NCBI RefSeq assembly: GCF_002835995.1 | Contig: NZ_PJBZ01000077.1 | Span: forward strand, 1-36,718 | Source: Psychromonas sp. Urea-02u-13 | GTDB taxonomy: Bacteria > Pseudomonadota > Gammaproteobacteria > Enterobacterales > Psychromonadaceae | Direction of reading: 5' to 3' | DNA: 36,718 nucleotides | Shown here: positions 1-8,754 of the stretch, piece by piece | Layout of the letters: each line of letters opens with the position of its first letter | Numbering within the stretch: the stretch's first letter is position 1 | The notes under the pieces: generated by a model | Seen by the model: only the letters and a program-made list of their open reading frames with translations | Told to the model about the DNA's origin: nothing | Databases searched by the model: none | Program-made: the position numbers and the translations under genes

Positions 1-262
1 GATGGATGCCATAAGCACCGAGGCCAAAATACGCCATATAGATGAGAAACAGAGCCGGTGTATTCCTTGCTATTTCTATCCACACATTGGCAATATGATA
101 AAAAGTTTTCGAATTTGACATCTTCCCTAATGCTAATAATACTGCAATAACAATGCCGATAAGCATCGATAAAACAGAGACATGCAGGGTGGTAAATGCA
201 CCACTTAACAGTTGCGGGAATGCATCAAACACCACATTCCAATGAAATTCATAATTGTCCAT
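1..262 (-). CDS. Polar amino-acid ABC transporter permease (HisM/GlnP family), N-terminal part
   Basis: An open frame runs leftward from an ATG at 260-262 and leaves the window, giving about 87 residues starting MDNYEFHW. It has a first membrane segment near residues 20-45 and ends with a second hydrophobic stretch containing EIARNTPALFLIYM. The RNTPxL(F/L) segment is characteristic of polar amino-acid uptake permeases of the HisM/GlnP type. Such proteins form the inner-membrane channel for an amino acid delivered by a periplasmic family-3 binding protein. The gene lies downstream of such a binding-protein gene on the same strand (558-1415), so the two are probably one operon. The substrate cannot be told, and the ATPase gene would lie outside the window. 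Confidence 0.9.
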   Translation of the reverse strand, partial: MDNYEFHWNVVFDAFPQLLSGAFTTLHVSVLSMLIGIVIAVLLALGKMSNSKTFYHIANVWIEIARNTPALFLIYMAYFGLGAYGIH

Positions 263-502
263 ATACCCTCGTTATAAATTTCTTTGATGCTTTTCACTGG
301 TCAATACCATGTGAAAAATCACCGATTAAATTTTCTGAAATACTCTGCGCGCTTGTTAATCTAGTGTCTGACTAACAACTCATTTCATCACCCCTTTAAA
401 AAAGAGCTATCCCTTATTAACCCAACAACTTAAACGATTGAATTTTACGAGGGACTGGGATGAAGATGATAGAGCGCTATCTATTATTGTTTTTTCAAGC
501 GA

Positions 503-546
503 CTTTCTGAGTCAGAAAGATGTCCTCCTACAAAGGTAGGAGAACA
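503..546 (-). promoter_or_regulatory. Two hairpins between binding-protein and permease genes
   Basis: Two adjacent inverted repeats lie in the 295-bp gap between the binding-protein stop (558) and the permease start (262). One is ctttctga/tcagaaag at 503-519. The other is ctcctac/gtaggag at 525-542 with loop aaag, extended by tgt/aca at 521-523 and 544-546. No long U tract follows on the minus strand, so this is more likely an mRNA-stabilising or attenuating structure than a full terminator. The rest of the 263-557 gap shows nothing else I can support. Confidence 0.45.
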
Positions 547-557
547 CTTTTTACTGC

Positions 558-1415
558 TTATTTATTGTCTCTTAGAGACTGCACCATATCTGGCGATACC
601 GGTGTACCAAAATGTTTAACGTGTAGCTCGTTTAAACGTCCATCTCTTACTTGATAAACTAAAAATAGGTTTAGATATTGAATCCAAGCAAGCTCATCTC
701 TTTTAGCAATTAAGCCAACAACATCATCGTAGTTTGGTACATAAGGACCCGCTACAAATTCGTCAAACTGACCTGAAGTTAGTTTTGTTGCAATGTTAGT
801 ATTAGTAGAAATAAGTGCATCAACTTTACCTTGGTATAGGCCTAAGAATGCATCGTTCTCAGATTTGAAAGAAGTATAGTTATCTCTTCCCCAGTCCTGT
901 GCATCAGCATATTTAAAGTACTCAGTTTCATAAGTAGTCCCTAATGCTGCACCTACTTTTACGTTTTTAAGATCTTCAAAAGAGTCAACTTTAACGCCTT
1001 TCTTAGATAAAACTTGGAATTTAAAAACAAAGTATGGGTAAGTAAAACCAACAGATTTAGCACGTGCTAATGTATCTGAAGTAGAGCCAACAACAACGTC
1101 TGTTTTAGCAGAAATCAATGACGGGATACGATCGCCCCATGTTAGATTGATTACATTTGATTACATTTGATTACATTTGATTACATTTGATTTTACGCCT
1201 AAAACTTTTGCTAAATCATTACAATAATCAACATCAAAACCAGCGGCTTTGTTGTCTTTATCGGTGTAACCCATTGGTGGAAAATCAAGTACAACACCAC
1301 AGTTTAAGGTGCCACGTTTGATCACATCATCAAGCTTGTCTGCGCTCGCGCTAGAAATTGCGCCCAATGCTGCAATTGAAGCAACGACTAACGAAATTTT
1401 CCTTACTAACTTCAT
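558..1415 (-). pseudogene. Family-3 amino-acid-binding periplasmic protein, interrupted by a 10-bp repeat expansion
   Basis: The first part (1415 down to 1161, 84 residues) begins with a signal peptide ending near SSASA, followed by the typical start of a bacterial extracellular solute-binding protein family 3 (LDDVIKRGTLNCGV, then GFDVDYCNDLAKVLG). It stops at a TAA at 1161-1163 inside four tandem copies of ttacatttga. Past the repeats the same reading frame continues (NLTWGDRIPSLISAKTDVVV) to the stop at 558, with normal family features including the GTTYE segment. Three extra copies add 30 bp, so the frame is kept but a stop is inserted. Removing three copies would give an intact protein of about 275 residues, the usual family length. 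The start has a good ribosome site (AAGGAG, read on the minus strand). The gene is either a true pseudogene, a phase-variable gene, or the result of a misassembled repeat. Confidence 0.85.
1151..1190. repeat. 10-bp tandem repeat, four copies of ttacatttga
   Basis: Four exact head-to-tail copies of ttacatttga occupy 1151-1190 inside the binding-protein gene. The flanks (gattga before, tttta after) fit a single ancestral copy. On the coding strand each copy reads tcaaatgtaa, and one of the three frames through it holds TAA. With one copy the gene is open. With two or three copies it would be frameshifted. With four copies it is back in frame but carries a stop. This is the layout expected for a slipped-strand mutation site. 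Confidence 0.95.
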
Positions 1416-1895
1416 GCTTTCTCCTTGAGTTTTTATGGTAAATTTATAGTTATCTTAAGAGCCCTAATACATAAAACTCAACACATCAACTTTCACCATC
1501 AATGTTAAACCATATACTCTAATGTTAAGTTTTTTCAACATTTTCAATAGCGTAGCAAAGTTTAAAGTAACTGCTCTGCTTCTCAATCACAGTTTAACTA
1601 GTTTATTGAAGTTCAAAAATCAACTTGCTTTTATGACAGTTGTACTAATCAGGATCTGCTTTAAATTAATATAACTTCTCCCCAAAATAGCAACATTGAT
1701 TTAATTAATGCTCATTACGTTATTAACTGCTTTTAGGGGCCAGCCGATGTGAATCCTGGTTATGTTATACCAGCCAAATTTTTGATAAGCGCCTCAATAA
1801 CTATAAATTATGTCATTGTATCGTACGCGATTAAGAAAAAAAATAATCTTGAGCTAAGCTATTAGTCTGTCAAATGTGAATAAAAAGGCTATTAA
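1416..1895. other. Divergent intergenic region, 480 bp
   Basis: This gap separates the leftward transporter operon from the rightward chemoreceptor gene and must hold both promoters. It is AT-rich. I see only a weak inverted repeat (ctggt/accag at 1756-1773) and no convincing coding frame, RNA gene or clear -35/-10 pair. Confidence 0.5.
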
Positions 1896-3806
1896 ATGAA
1901 AATCAAACAAAAATTAATCGTGGCGCTTGGCTCATTATCTGTAGTTATCCTTGTTCTTGGGTTATTTACCACAACAATGCTAGATCGTTTGGCAGCACAA
2001 AATACAATATTTTCTCAGTTAAGTAATGCCGACAGCCGGTTATTGCAAGCTCGGCTTTCTCAAGCTGATTATATGCTCCTTGAAGAAAAGAAATTTCGGG
2101 AAGGAGTGGACACCTTTTTACAACAAGCTAATGAAGAACTCACTAATGCAAAAGCAGCCATGGCTGTTGAACAGAGTATTACACAAGTTAATGACATTCA
2201 GAGTAATATCAATATATACCAAAGTGCCTTTAAGGCATTTACCCAAGCGAAACAAAAAGATATTGAAGGTAGAAAGAGTTTTTCTGATAAAGCTAAAGTA
2301 GTATCTAATAATATTGAAGCGGTATTGCTTTCGATTGAAACGTACTTTACGGCGAACCCAGAAGACTTTGAGGAATTCAATCGCTACTTAGCCGGAAATC
2401 AATTTAAAGATAATTTTAACGAGTTAAGGGTTGCTGTATGGCAATACAACCAGCGTTCAGGTCAATCACATCAAAACAGTATTTCACGCCGTATTAATGA
2501 TCTTGAGAAAGCAATCCCTTCTTTGCAAAAAATCATGTTATCTGATGAAACACAAACATTACTGATAGAACTACAAGGTGCACTTACACGCTATAAATCA
2601 CTTAATTTATCTATGGGATCAGCCCGTAAGCAACTAGGTGAATCTGTAAAAATAATGTTAAAAGAAGCAAATCAAGCATCAATTCGTACCGAAAAACTTA
2701 TTGTGGTTGAGAGCCAAATATCCAACCAGGTTAGAGCCCAAGTTAAGCAAGCTATTATTATTGCAGTCATGTTAGCTATTGCATTAAGCGTTGGCCTCGC
2801 AGTTTGGTTGATTAAGTTAATTATGACCCCGCTTAACCAGTCTATACATTTTGCTCAAGACATTGCAAAAGGTGATTTAACCTCGACCATAGTGATTACT
2901 GGAGATGATGAGTTTGCAGTGTTGAACAAAGCATTTAATGAATCCGCTAATGTATTACAAACGACTATGTCGGAGATTAAAGATGCCGTGACATCATTGT
3001 CACAGGGCAGTGCTCATATCGATGAAGTCATCAATAAAACCAATCAATCAGCACAAGAACAAGCTAATGAGAATGATCAACTTGTTAATGCTGTCAATGA
3101 AACCATGTCCGCAACTAACGATATTGCGGCAAGCGCAAGTGACGCTTCACAAAAAAGCACGCAAGCCACGGAAGAGGCAAAAAGTGGCAATCAAATTGTG
3201 GCCGACTCATCTAAAGCAATGGATGAACTAGCGACAGAAATGAATACCGCATCAAGCTATGTAGAAAAACTTCACACCGACTCTGCAAACATCAATCAAA
3301 TATTGAATGTTATTCGTGGTATTGCAGAACAAACTAATTTATTAGCACTGAATGCGGCGATTGAAGCGGCCAGAGCAGGAGAACAAGGTCGAGGTTTTGC
3401 AGTTGTTGCCGATGAAGTAAGAACATTAGCACAAAAAACACAAGGCTCTATTGAGGAGATAACACAAATTATTGATTTAATTCAACTTGGTGCAAATAAT
3501 GTGGTTAGTGTGATGGAGACATCTACTTTAAAAACCCAACAGGTACTTACGCTAACAGAAGATGCTTCAGCCGCTTATATCAATATAAGTGGCTCTATTG
3601 ATGCAATATCACAGTTAAATTGCCAAGTTTCCGTCGCCTCAGAGCAACAAGCGCATGTTGCGACAGACATGAATGGTAATGTAACTCGCATTAAGTCCCT
3701 CGCTGATATTAATGAAGAAAATCTCTGTAATATAACAGAACAAGTATCATTACAAAAAACGAAATTAGAGCAAGTTAATAAATTAGTACAATTTTTTAAA
3801 GTGTAA
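1896..3806 (+). CDS. Methyl-accepting chemotaxis protein (helical sensor domain type)
   Basis: This 636-residue transmembrane chemoreceptor passes periplasmic ligand signals to CheA/CheW. The N-terminal membrane helix is at about residues 8-30. A long helical periplasmic domain follows (about 33-283) and resembles the HBM (helical bimodular) class more than a Cache domain, although I cannot confirm the class by eye. The second membrane helix is at about 285-308, then a HAMP linker (about 308-362), then a cytoplasmic signalling coiled coil. The hairpin tip, with [19 protein letters not shown] and [12 protein letters not shown], sits at about residues 475-505 and is fully conserved. The protein ends in VQFFKV, without an NWETF-type CheR tether. 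The ribosome site is weak (aaaaaggct). It is a single-gene unit followed by a hairpin. The ligand is unknown. Confidence 0.95.
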   Translation: MKIKQKLIVALGSLSVVILVLGLFTTTMLDRLAAQNTIFSQLSNADSRLLQARLSQADYMLLEEKKFREGVDTFLQQANEELTNAKAAMAVEQSITQVNDIQSNINIYQSAFKAFTQAKQKDIEGRKSFSDKAKVVSNNIEAVLLSIETYFTANPEDFEEFNRYLAGNQFKDNFNELRVAVWQYNQRSGQSHQNSISRRINDLEKAIPSLQKIMLSDETQTLLIELQGALTRYKSLNLSMGSARKQLGESVKIMLKEANQASIRTEKLIVVESQISNQVRAQVKQAIIIAVMLAIALSVGLAVWLIKLIMTPLNQSIHFAQDIAKGDLTSTIVITGDDEFAVLNKAFNESANVLQTTMSEIKDAVTSLSQGSAHIDEVINKTNQSAQEQANENDQLVNAVNETMSATNDIAASASDASQKSTQATEEAKSGNQIVADSSKAMDELATEMNTASSYVEKLHTDSANINQILNVIRGIAEQTNLLALNAAIEAARAGEQGRGFAVVADEVRTLAQKTQGSIEEITQIIDLIQLGANNVVSVMETSTLKTQQVLTLTEDASAAYINISGSIDAISQLNCQVSVASEQQAHVATDMNGNVTRIKSLADINEENLCNITEQVSLQKTKLEQVNKLVQFFKV

Positions 3807-3813
3807 TAGTATT

Positions 3814-3847
3814 CGCTGGTCTACCAAACCTTGATGGTAGGCCAGCG
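3814..3847. terminator. Hairpin between convergent genes
   Basis: The arms cgctggtctacca and tggtaggccagcg pair over 13 bp with one G-U pair and an 8-base loop. The site lies 7 bp after the chemoreceptor stop and about 60 bp from the end of the converging lipoprotein gene, which suits a bidirectional terminator. Neither side has a strong T run, so termination efficiency is uncertain. Confidence 0.55.
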
Positions 3848-3909
3848 TACATAATGGATGAAGTACGTCGTTTTCAGATTATTATCAAGGCTTCACCTAG
3901 GTTAGATTA

Positions 3910-4344
3910 TTACCCTTCACTTTCATGAATATGGTCCAACAACACTAAAACTTTCTCTAATAAATTATCTTGCGCCCCGAGACTTAACGTTTTTTTAGCC
4001 AGTGAACGGGCTTGTGAATATTTCCCCTCGAGATAATGTACTTTAGCTAAATAATAATAACTATCAGGATAACGTGGCGTGATACGTATCGCTCTCTCTA
4101 AAGAGGCACTAGCCCCTTTAAAATTACTATTATTAAGTTGGCTTTTGCTGCGTTCAATCAAACTTAATACAGCCTGTGGCGCGCTAGCTATTTTATTCAC
4201 CTTATCCGCACTAACTACTGGTTTAGATTTTGAAGGCATCGATATGTTCTGAGTATTTATGACTTGCTCTTGCTGAGGTGTACTAGCACAAGCAGCTAGT
4301 AATAACTGCATAATACACACAACTACTTTTGATCTATTTAACAC
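3910..4344 (-). CDS. TPR lipoprotein, candidate PBP1B activator (LpoP-like)
   Basis: The product has 144 residues and apparently starts at GTG (4342-4344); there is a GAGAG-like ribosome site but no ATG nearby. A short signal peptide ends in the lipobox LAAC, making Cys19 the lipid attachment site, so the protein should be membrane-anchored and periplasmic. After a linker of about 40 residues it has helical repeats (about 73-130) with TPR-like spacing, for example PDSYYYLAKVHYLEGKYSQA. The gene directly follows the PBP1B gene on the same strand, 95 bp away. In Pseudomonas aeruginosa a TPR lipoprotein, LpoP, is encoded beside the PBP1B gene and activates that enzyme. The same layout and domain type suggest the same role here, by inference. 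The protein is shorter than I would expect for LpoP, and a generic TPR lipoprotein remains possible. Confidence 0.75.
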   Translation of the reverse strand: MLNRSKVVVCIMQLLLAACASTPQQEQVINTQNISMPSKSKPVVSADKVNKIASAPQAVLSLIERSKSQLNNSNFKGASASLERAIRITPRYPDSYYYLAKVHYLEGKYSQARSLAKKTLSLGAQDNLLEKVLVLLDHIHESEG

Positions 4345-4439
4345 TCTACTCTCTCTTTTGAATAAAAATTTAAACTTTTTTGAATTTTCTAATAGCGAAC
4401 AGAAAAATTGATAGCGACGTAATCATTATCTTATCATCA

Positions 4440-6701
4440 TTAATTATCTGATAGAGCCTCAAACCAATCGAGTACTTTACCTAACCCTTTACGACAACGA
4501 ATTTCAATCTCGGGTTCCTTACCTTCAACAAACGGCATGGGGATCGTATCTGTACAATGAGCTTGGCTACCTATACCTGACTTCTTATTTACCCACGTAA
4601 TACTCATATCACTCGGCGGTATATTTTGTGTGGCTAATACCGACCGTTGTTTGAAAATATCGGCCCACACACGTAATGCACCACTTGAACCTGTTAAACC
4701 TGTATTTTTATTATCATCACGGCCTAACCAAACCACCGCCATCATGTCACCAGAAAAACCTGCAAACCAACTATCACGTAAATTGTTTGTTGTGCCGGTT
4801 TTACCCGCGACGCTAAAGTCAGGCAATAACCACTGTAATGCTTTACCCGTTCCTTCATGTGTTACCGCTAACATCGCATAACGCAGCTGATACATGGTTT
4901 TTGCATCAAAGCGTTGCTCAACCTCAAGCGAGTAACTTTTTAATGATTTCCCTTGCCCATCAACAACCGAATCAATCGCTAACAAAGGGGTATAAAAACC
5001 ATCGGCGGCTAATGTTTGGTATATTTGTGCCACCTCTAACGGCGCCATATTTACTGCGCCTAAGGTCATCGATGGCAATAGTCTTTTGCGTGATTTTCCT
5101 CCCAGCAGCTCAATGGTTCTCTGGATGTTAGCTAAACCTAACGTATTACCTAATCGTGCTGTGGCTTGATTATAAGAGTTTGCCAAACCTTGGTATAACA
5201 AAATATCCCCATGATCTTTTTTATCGTAGTTTTTGGGATTCCATTGTTGGCCATTATCCATGGTCAACGTATAACTATCATCATTAATGGGGGTGGCTAA
5301 ATTATATTTTTCAGGCTGTGCTAATGCAGCTAAATACACCGCGGGTTTGATAAGCGAGCCGACTTGTCGCTGTGCATCTAATGCACGATTAAAACCAGCA
5401 AAGCTCGCTTTTTTTCCGCCCACAATGGCAATCACTTCACCAGTATTAGGTCGCGTGATCACCACCGCACCTTGCAACGCAGCTTGGCCATTTTTTTTAA
5501 TAAAACGTTTTAAGCTATTTTCAGCGCTTGATTGCACTAACGGGTCAAAATGGGTAAAGATAGACAAACCATTCGAGCTTAAATCCTGCTCATTGTAATC
5601 ACGCTTTAATTGGCGACGCACTAAATCTAAATATGCCGGGTAACGTTGCTTACTCGCGATGGTTTTATCTTCCATCGTTAAAGGCTTTCTTTTTGCCTCT
5701 TCTGCCAGTTTTTTATCTAAAAACCCTTCACGTACTGCGATATCTAATACCAAATTACGACGTTTCAAAGCACGTTCAGGATTACGCCACGGATTGTAAT
5801 AACTTGCGCCTCGCACCAGTGCCACCAGCATCGCTTGTTGATCCAGGGTTAAATCGGCCAATGGACGTTTAAAGTAATATTGGCTCGCCAATCCAAAACC
5901 ATGAATCGCCCTGGGGCCATCTTGCCCAAGATAAATTTCATTCATATAACCTTGCAGAATGTCATCTTTATCAAAATGTAATTCCATCAATAACGCCATC
6001 AGCGCTTCTTTCGCTTTGCGGGTATAGGTTTGCTCTGCACTTAAATAATAGTTTTTAATCAATTGCTGGGTCAGCGTTGAAGCGCCCTGCGCAATGCCGC
6101 CTTGTTTGAAATTAGCGACCAGCGCACGCGCAATGCCTTTAACTGAAATCCCCCTGTGCTGGTAAAACTCAGAATCTTCGACAGCCACTAGCATGCCTTG
6201 TAGCGTTTTGGGCGCCTGCGACAATTGTATTAATAAACGATCTTCATTGTGGTCAGGGTAAATGCCGCCGATTGAAACCGGCTCAAGACGCACTAAATCA
6301 CTGTTATCTTCAGTTTTTAACGTCACCACAATATTGTTATCAAGCGAGATTTTTATCTTTTGAGCGGGTGATAGTTCATCGCTGAATTGAAAGCTTGAGC
6401 TATACAGTTCAAATTCGTTGTTGTGAACAACAACTTGGCGAGGCCCGGTTAAGCTTGATACAAAGTGATAACCGAGTTGCTTTAGCTCTAAACGTAAATC
6501 TGCTTGTTTAATCGACGCGCCGACATAAATTTCAAGCGGACGTGCATACACAGTTGATGGAATAGACCATTTTTTATCACTAAAGGTAGTGCGAATCGTA
6601 TTGTCTAATACCAATATAAAACCAGCAAAACTTACTATCGATAGGAGCAACAACCCTTTTACGGCGGTTGATACTTTTATTTTAAATACATTTTTTTTCA
6701 A
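4440..6701 (-). CDS. mrcB: Penicillin-binding protein 1B, bifunctional peptidoglycan glycosyltransferase/transpeptidase
   Basis: This 753-residue class A PBP polymerises lipid II glycan chains and cross-links peptides on the outer face of the inner membrane. A short cytoplasmic tail and one membrane helix (about 14-33) are followed by a UB2H-like region (about 50-135) typical of PBP1B. The GT51 domain contains EDSEFYQHRG with the likely catalytic Glu175, and GASTLTQQL. The transpeptidase motifs are all present: SLIK (Ser449 nucleophile, Lys452), SYN (509-511) and KTG (634-636). The start appears to be TTG at 6699-6701 with only a weak AGAAGAG ribosome site; no upstream ATG fits. The gene lies 30 bp after the thiol oxidoreductase gene and before the TPR lipoprotein gene, probably as one transcript. 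It is shorter than the E. coli enzyme, mainly at the cytoplasmic N-terminus and the C-terminus. Confidence 0.95.
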   Translation of the reverse strand: MKKNVFKIKVSTAVKGLLLLSIVSFAGFILVLDNTIRTTFSDKKWSIPSTVYARPLEIYVGASIKQADLRLELKQLGYHFVSSLTGPRQVVVHNNEFELYSSSFQFSDELSPAQKIKISLDNNIVVTLKTEDNSDLVRLEPVSIGGIYPDHNEDRLLIQLSQAPKTLQGMLVAVEDSEFYQHRGISVKGIARALVANFKQGGIAQGASTLTQQLIKNYYLSAEQTYTRKAKEALMALLMELHFDKDDILQGYMNEIYLGQDGPRAIHGFGLASQYYFKRPLADLTLDQQAMLVALVRGASYYNPWRNPERALKRRNLVLDIAVREGFLDKKLAEEAKRKPLTMEDKTIASKQRYPAYLDLVRRQLKRDYNEQDLSSNGLSIFTHFDPLVQSSAENSLKRFIKKNGQAALQGAVVITRPNTGEVIAIVGGKKASFAGFNRALDAQRQVGSLIKPAVYLAALAQPEKYNLATPINDDSYTLTMDNGQQWNPKNYDKKDHGDILLYQGLANSYNQATARLGNTLGLANIQRTIELLGGKSRKRLLPSMTLGAVNMAPLEVAQIYQTLAADGFYTPLLAIDSVVDGQGKSLKSYSLEVEQRFDAKTMYQLRYAMLAVTHEGTGKALQWLLPDFSVAGKTGTTNNLRDSWFAGFSGDMMAVVWLGRDDNKNTGLTGSSGALRVWADIFKQRSVLATQNIPPSDMSITWVNKKSGIGSQAHCTDTIPMPFVEGKEPEIEIRCRKGLGKVLDWFEALSDN

Positions 6702-6731
6702 CGCGGTTAACTCTTCTTATTTAAGTCATTC

Positions 6732-7358
6732 TTATTTAAGTAATGCTTGTATCTGTTTTAAGGTATTTTCAGCCTGAACATAATCAAGCTCAATCGCATG
6801 ATGTTGCCCATTGATTCGTAATGCTAAAGAAGGGAATCCCTGAATAGGTAACTGTCTTGCCATAGTGATTTCATCGTTCAGCTGTAACTTGATCGAGTCA
6901 CTATTAATGCTATTTTCAAACAAAACAGGATCTAAACCGACCTGCTCAGCTAATGCCACTAAAGTGCTTATCTCCGATGGGTTTTTAGCCTGCAGGTAAT
7001 AAGCTTGCTGAATCGCGTGATACATGTTTTTTTCTAGGCCTTGCTGACGAGCAACCAGTAACGCACGGCACGCGGGATAAGTGGAGCGTTTAGGCTCACA
7101 TTCACTCCAGAAATCAAAGTTAAATTCAGTGCCCAGTTGATCATGAATACGTGACCAAGTCTGCTGTAAAAAAAGCTGTAACTCGTCAGCCATAGGCGCG
7201 TTATTATCGGGTGCTAGTCCGCCTAGTACATATTGTATCTGTAGTTGCTCAGCAAACTGTTTACTCAACAAATCTTGTAGTTTTGTCCAGGTAATATGAT
7301 AACCCCAACACCAGCTACACATCGGATCGTACACATAATATAAAGTCGCTTTACTCAT
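6732..7358 (-). CDS. DsbA-family cytoplasmic thiol oxidoreductase (FrnE/predicted disulfide isomerase type)
   Basis: The product has 208 residues and no signal peptide. It begins with a thioredoxin-fold strand and the active-site motif CSWC (Cys14, Cys17) in DPMCSWCWG. The helical insertion and the late QGFPSLAL segment (cis-proline loop) match the DsbA/FrnE-like group of predicted protein-disulfide isomerases. It is probably cytoplasmic and acts on thiol/disulfide exchange; the substrate is not known. The start is supported by AAGGAAG 7 bp upstream. It is the first gene of a likely operon with PBP1B and the TPR lipoprotein, but no functional link is evident. Confidence 0.88.
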   Translation of the reverse strand: MSKATLYYVYDPMCSWCWGYHITWTKLQDLLSKQFAEQLQIQYVLGGLAPDNNAPMADELQLFLQQTWSRIHDQLGTEFNFDFWSECEPKRSTYPACRALLVARQQGLEKNMYHAIQQAYYLQAKNPSEISTLVALAEQVGLDPVLFENSINSDSIKLQLNDEITMARQLPIQGFPSLALRINGQHHAIELDYVQAENTLKQIQALLK

Positions 7359-7590
7359 AAATACTTCCTTTAAATGGACCTCTAATGCCCTTCATTATAC
7401 TGATGTCATCGCAAAATACTGTGTTGTCGTTTTAACCTTTCTAGCCTTAAAAAATACAGGCAGACAGGCGGGATGACATTAATCGTTAAAGAGAGTCAGC
7501 ATCAGACAGCAAATGAGACACTGCGTTCACTTTTCTTGGCACGTATTTCATTAACGAGGGCGTTGTTAATAAAAGCACATTATCACCCCT

Positions 7591-7664
7591 TTAACATTTC
7601 GTTCACATTTCGCTCACATTTGTAGTTGTTAGTGATTGACTTCAATAACACTGTGGTTACAGTG
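7591..7664 (+). promoter_or_regulatory. Direct-repeat and palindrome cluster upstream of the TRAP operon
   Basis: In the 384-bp gap 7359-7742, three near-identical 11-bp direct repeats (ttaacatttcg, ttcacatttcg, ctcacatttg) lie end to end at 7591-7622. They are followed by a 6-4-6 palindrome, cactgt-ggtt-acagtg, at 7649-7664, about 80 bp before the start codon. Helically phased repeats plus a palindrome in a promoter region suggest regulator binding sites. The regulator is unknown and no function is shown. The rest of the gap shows nothing else. Confidence 0.35.
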
Positions 7665-7742
7665 AACGATTATTGATTTATCAACCATTGATATTCAAAG
7701 GCAGTTAAAAACCAGAATATACTTAACAATCAAGGAGATACT

Positions 7743-8669
7743 ATGTTTAAACGTAATCTAATGTTGGCTGTATTATTTATATTACCAAGCGTGAGTCATG
7801 CTGAAAACTATTCAATTGGCACCGGTGGCCAAAGCGGTATTTATTACCCCTTTGGTGGTGCTTTAGCCAAGGTTTGGTCTGAACATGTCCCTGGTGTGAA
7901 TGCCAAGGCAGAGGTCACAGCGGCCTCCGTTGAGAATACGATTAAAGTCGTTCGAGGCGATATGATAGCCGGTATTGCCATGGGTAATGTTGTTCTTGAT
8001 GCTTATAATGGTGAGGGTAAATTCCCCTCAAAAATGCCCGTTAGAACCCTTTTTGCTTTGTATCCAAACCTCGTTCATGCCCTTACATTAGATAAATCTG
8101 GCATTACTTCGTTAGCGCAATTAAAAGGAAAACGAGTCTCTTTAGGTGCACCAGCCAGTGGCACGGCCGTCACCTCTGCTTCGTTACTTGAGTCGATGGG
8201 TATTGATGTTAAAAAAGACATTGATGCGGTTTATTTAAATTACTCAGAAACGACTAATGCATTAGCCAATGGTCAGATTGATGCCGGATTTATTGTCGGT
8301 GGACAAGGTGTCGGTGCAGTAACACAAATCGCCCTAACACATAAAATAAAAGTGCTGCCGATCAGTGCAAAAGAAAGCACCGCGTTTATCAGTAAATACC
8401 CAGCGTATAGCAACTATAACTTGCCAGCAGGTGTTTACAATAATGTTGATAGCGTATCAACGCTGAGCGTGTGGAACGTATTAGTAGTCAATGCTGCAAT
8501 GAGTGATGAAATGGCCTACAACTTAACTCAATCTGCTTTTGAGAATATGGGTGATGTACGTAAAGTGGTGAAAATGGCCGAGATGACCACACCAGAAAAT
8601 GCGACACGTTTACAAGGTGTTCCTCTTCATGCAGGTGCACAAAAATACCTTGATTCACTGAACAAGTAA
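7743..8669 (+). CDS. TAXI-family TRAP transporter periplasmic binding protein
   Basis: This 308-residue exported protein has a signal peptide ending SVSHA (about residue 20), followed by the family opening YSIGTGGQSGIYYPFGGALA. The SVENTIKVVRGDMIAGIAMGN region and the QLKGKRVSLGAPASGT region are typical of TAXI (TRAP-associated extracytoplasmic immunogenic) solute receptors. It captures a small solute, probably an organic acid or amino acid, and hands it to the sodium-driven TRAP permease encoded next. The start is supported by a strong AAGGAG site. TAXI systems pair with a fused permease, as seen here. The substrate cannot be read from the sequence. Confidence 0.93.
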   Translation: MFKRNLMLAVLFILPSVSHAENYSIGTGGQSGIYYPFGGALAKVWSEHVPGVNAKAEVTAASVENTIKVVRGDMIAGIAMGNVVLDAYNGEGKFPSKMPVRTLFALYPNLVHALTLDKSGITSLAQLKGKRVSLGAPASGTAVTSASLLESMGIDVKKDIDAVYLNYSETTNALANGQIDAGFIVGGQGVGAVTQIALTHKIKVLPISAKESTAFISKYPAYSNYNLPAGVYNNVDSVSTLSVWNVLVVNAAMSDEMAYNLTQSAFENMGDVRKVVKMAEMTTPENATRLQGVPLHAGAQKYLDSLNK

Positions 8670-8679
8670 TCAATCGGAA

Positions 8680-8709
8680 TGAAAAGGCTGTGCCCTATTG
8701 GCCTTTTCA
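8680..8709 (+). promoter_or_regulatory. Intercistronic hairpin in the TRAP operon
   Basis: A perfect 9-bp stem (tgaaaaggc at 8680-8688 and gccttttca at 8701-8709, loop 12 bases) starts 10 bp after the binding-protein stop. There is no U tract, so it is more likely a stability or attenuation element that favours the binding protein over the permease. The hairpin would sit on a possible TTG start at 8698, which is one reason to prefer the ATG at 8755 for the permease. Confidence 0.55.
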
Positions 8710-8754
8710 CTTCACCTCACCCTCACCTCCCTATATTCTCTTTTAGGCGTTCCT

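Noticed and set aside
1741-1780. Inverted repeat ctggt/accag upstream of the first chemoreceptor as an operator
   Set aside because: Only five base pairs with an 8-base loop, easily expected by chance in 480 bp.
8698-8754. TTG start for the TRAP fused permease
   Set aside because: It lies within the arm of a perfect hairpin and adds residues unlike the family start; the ATG at 8755 is preferred.
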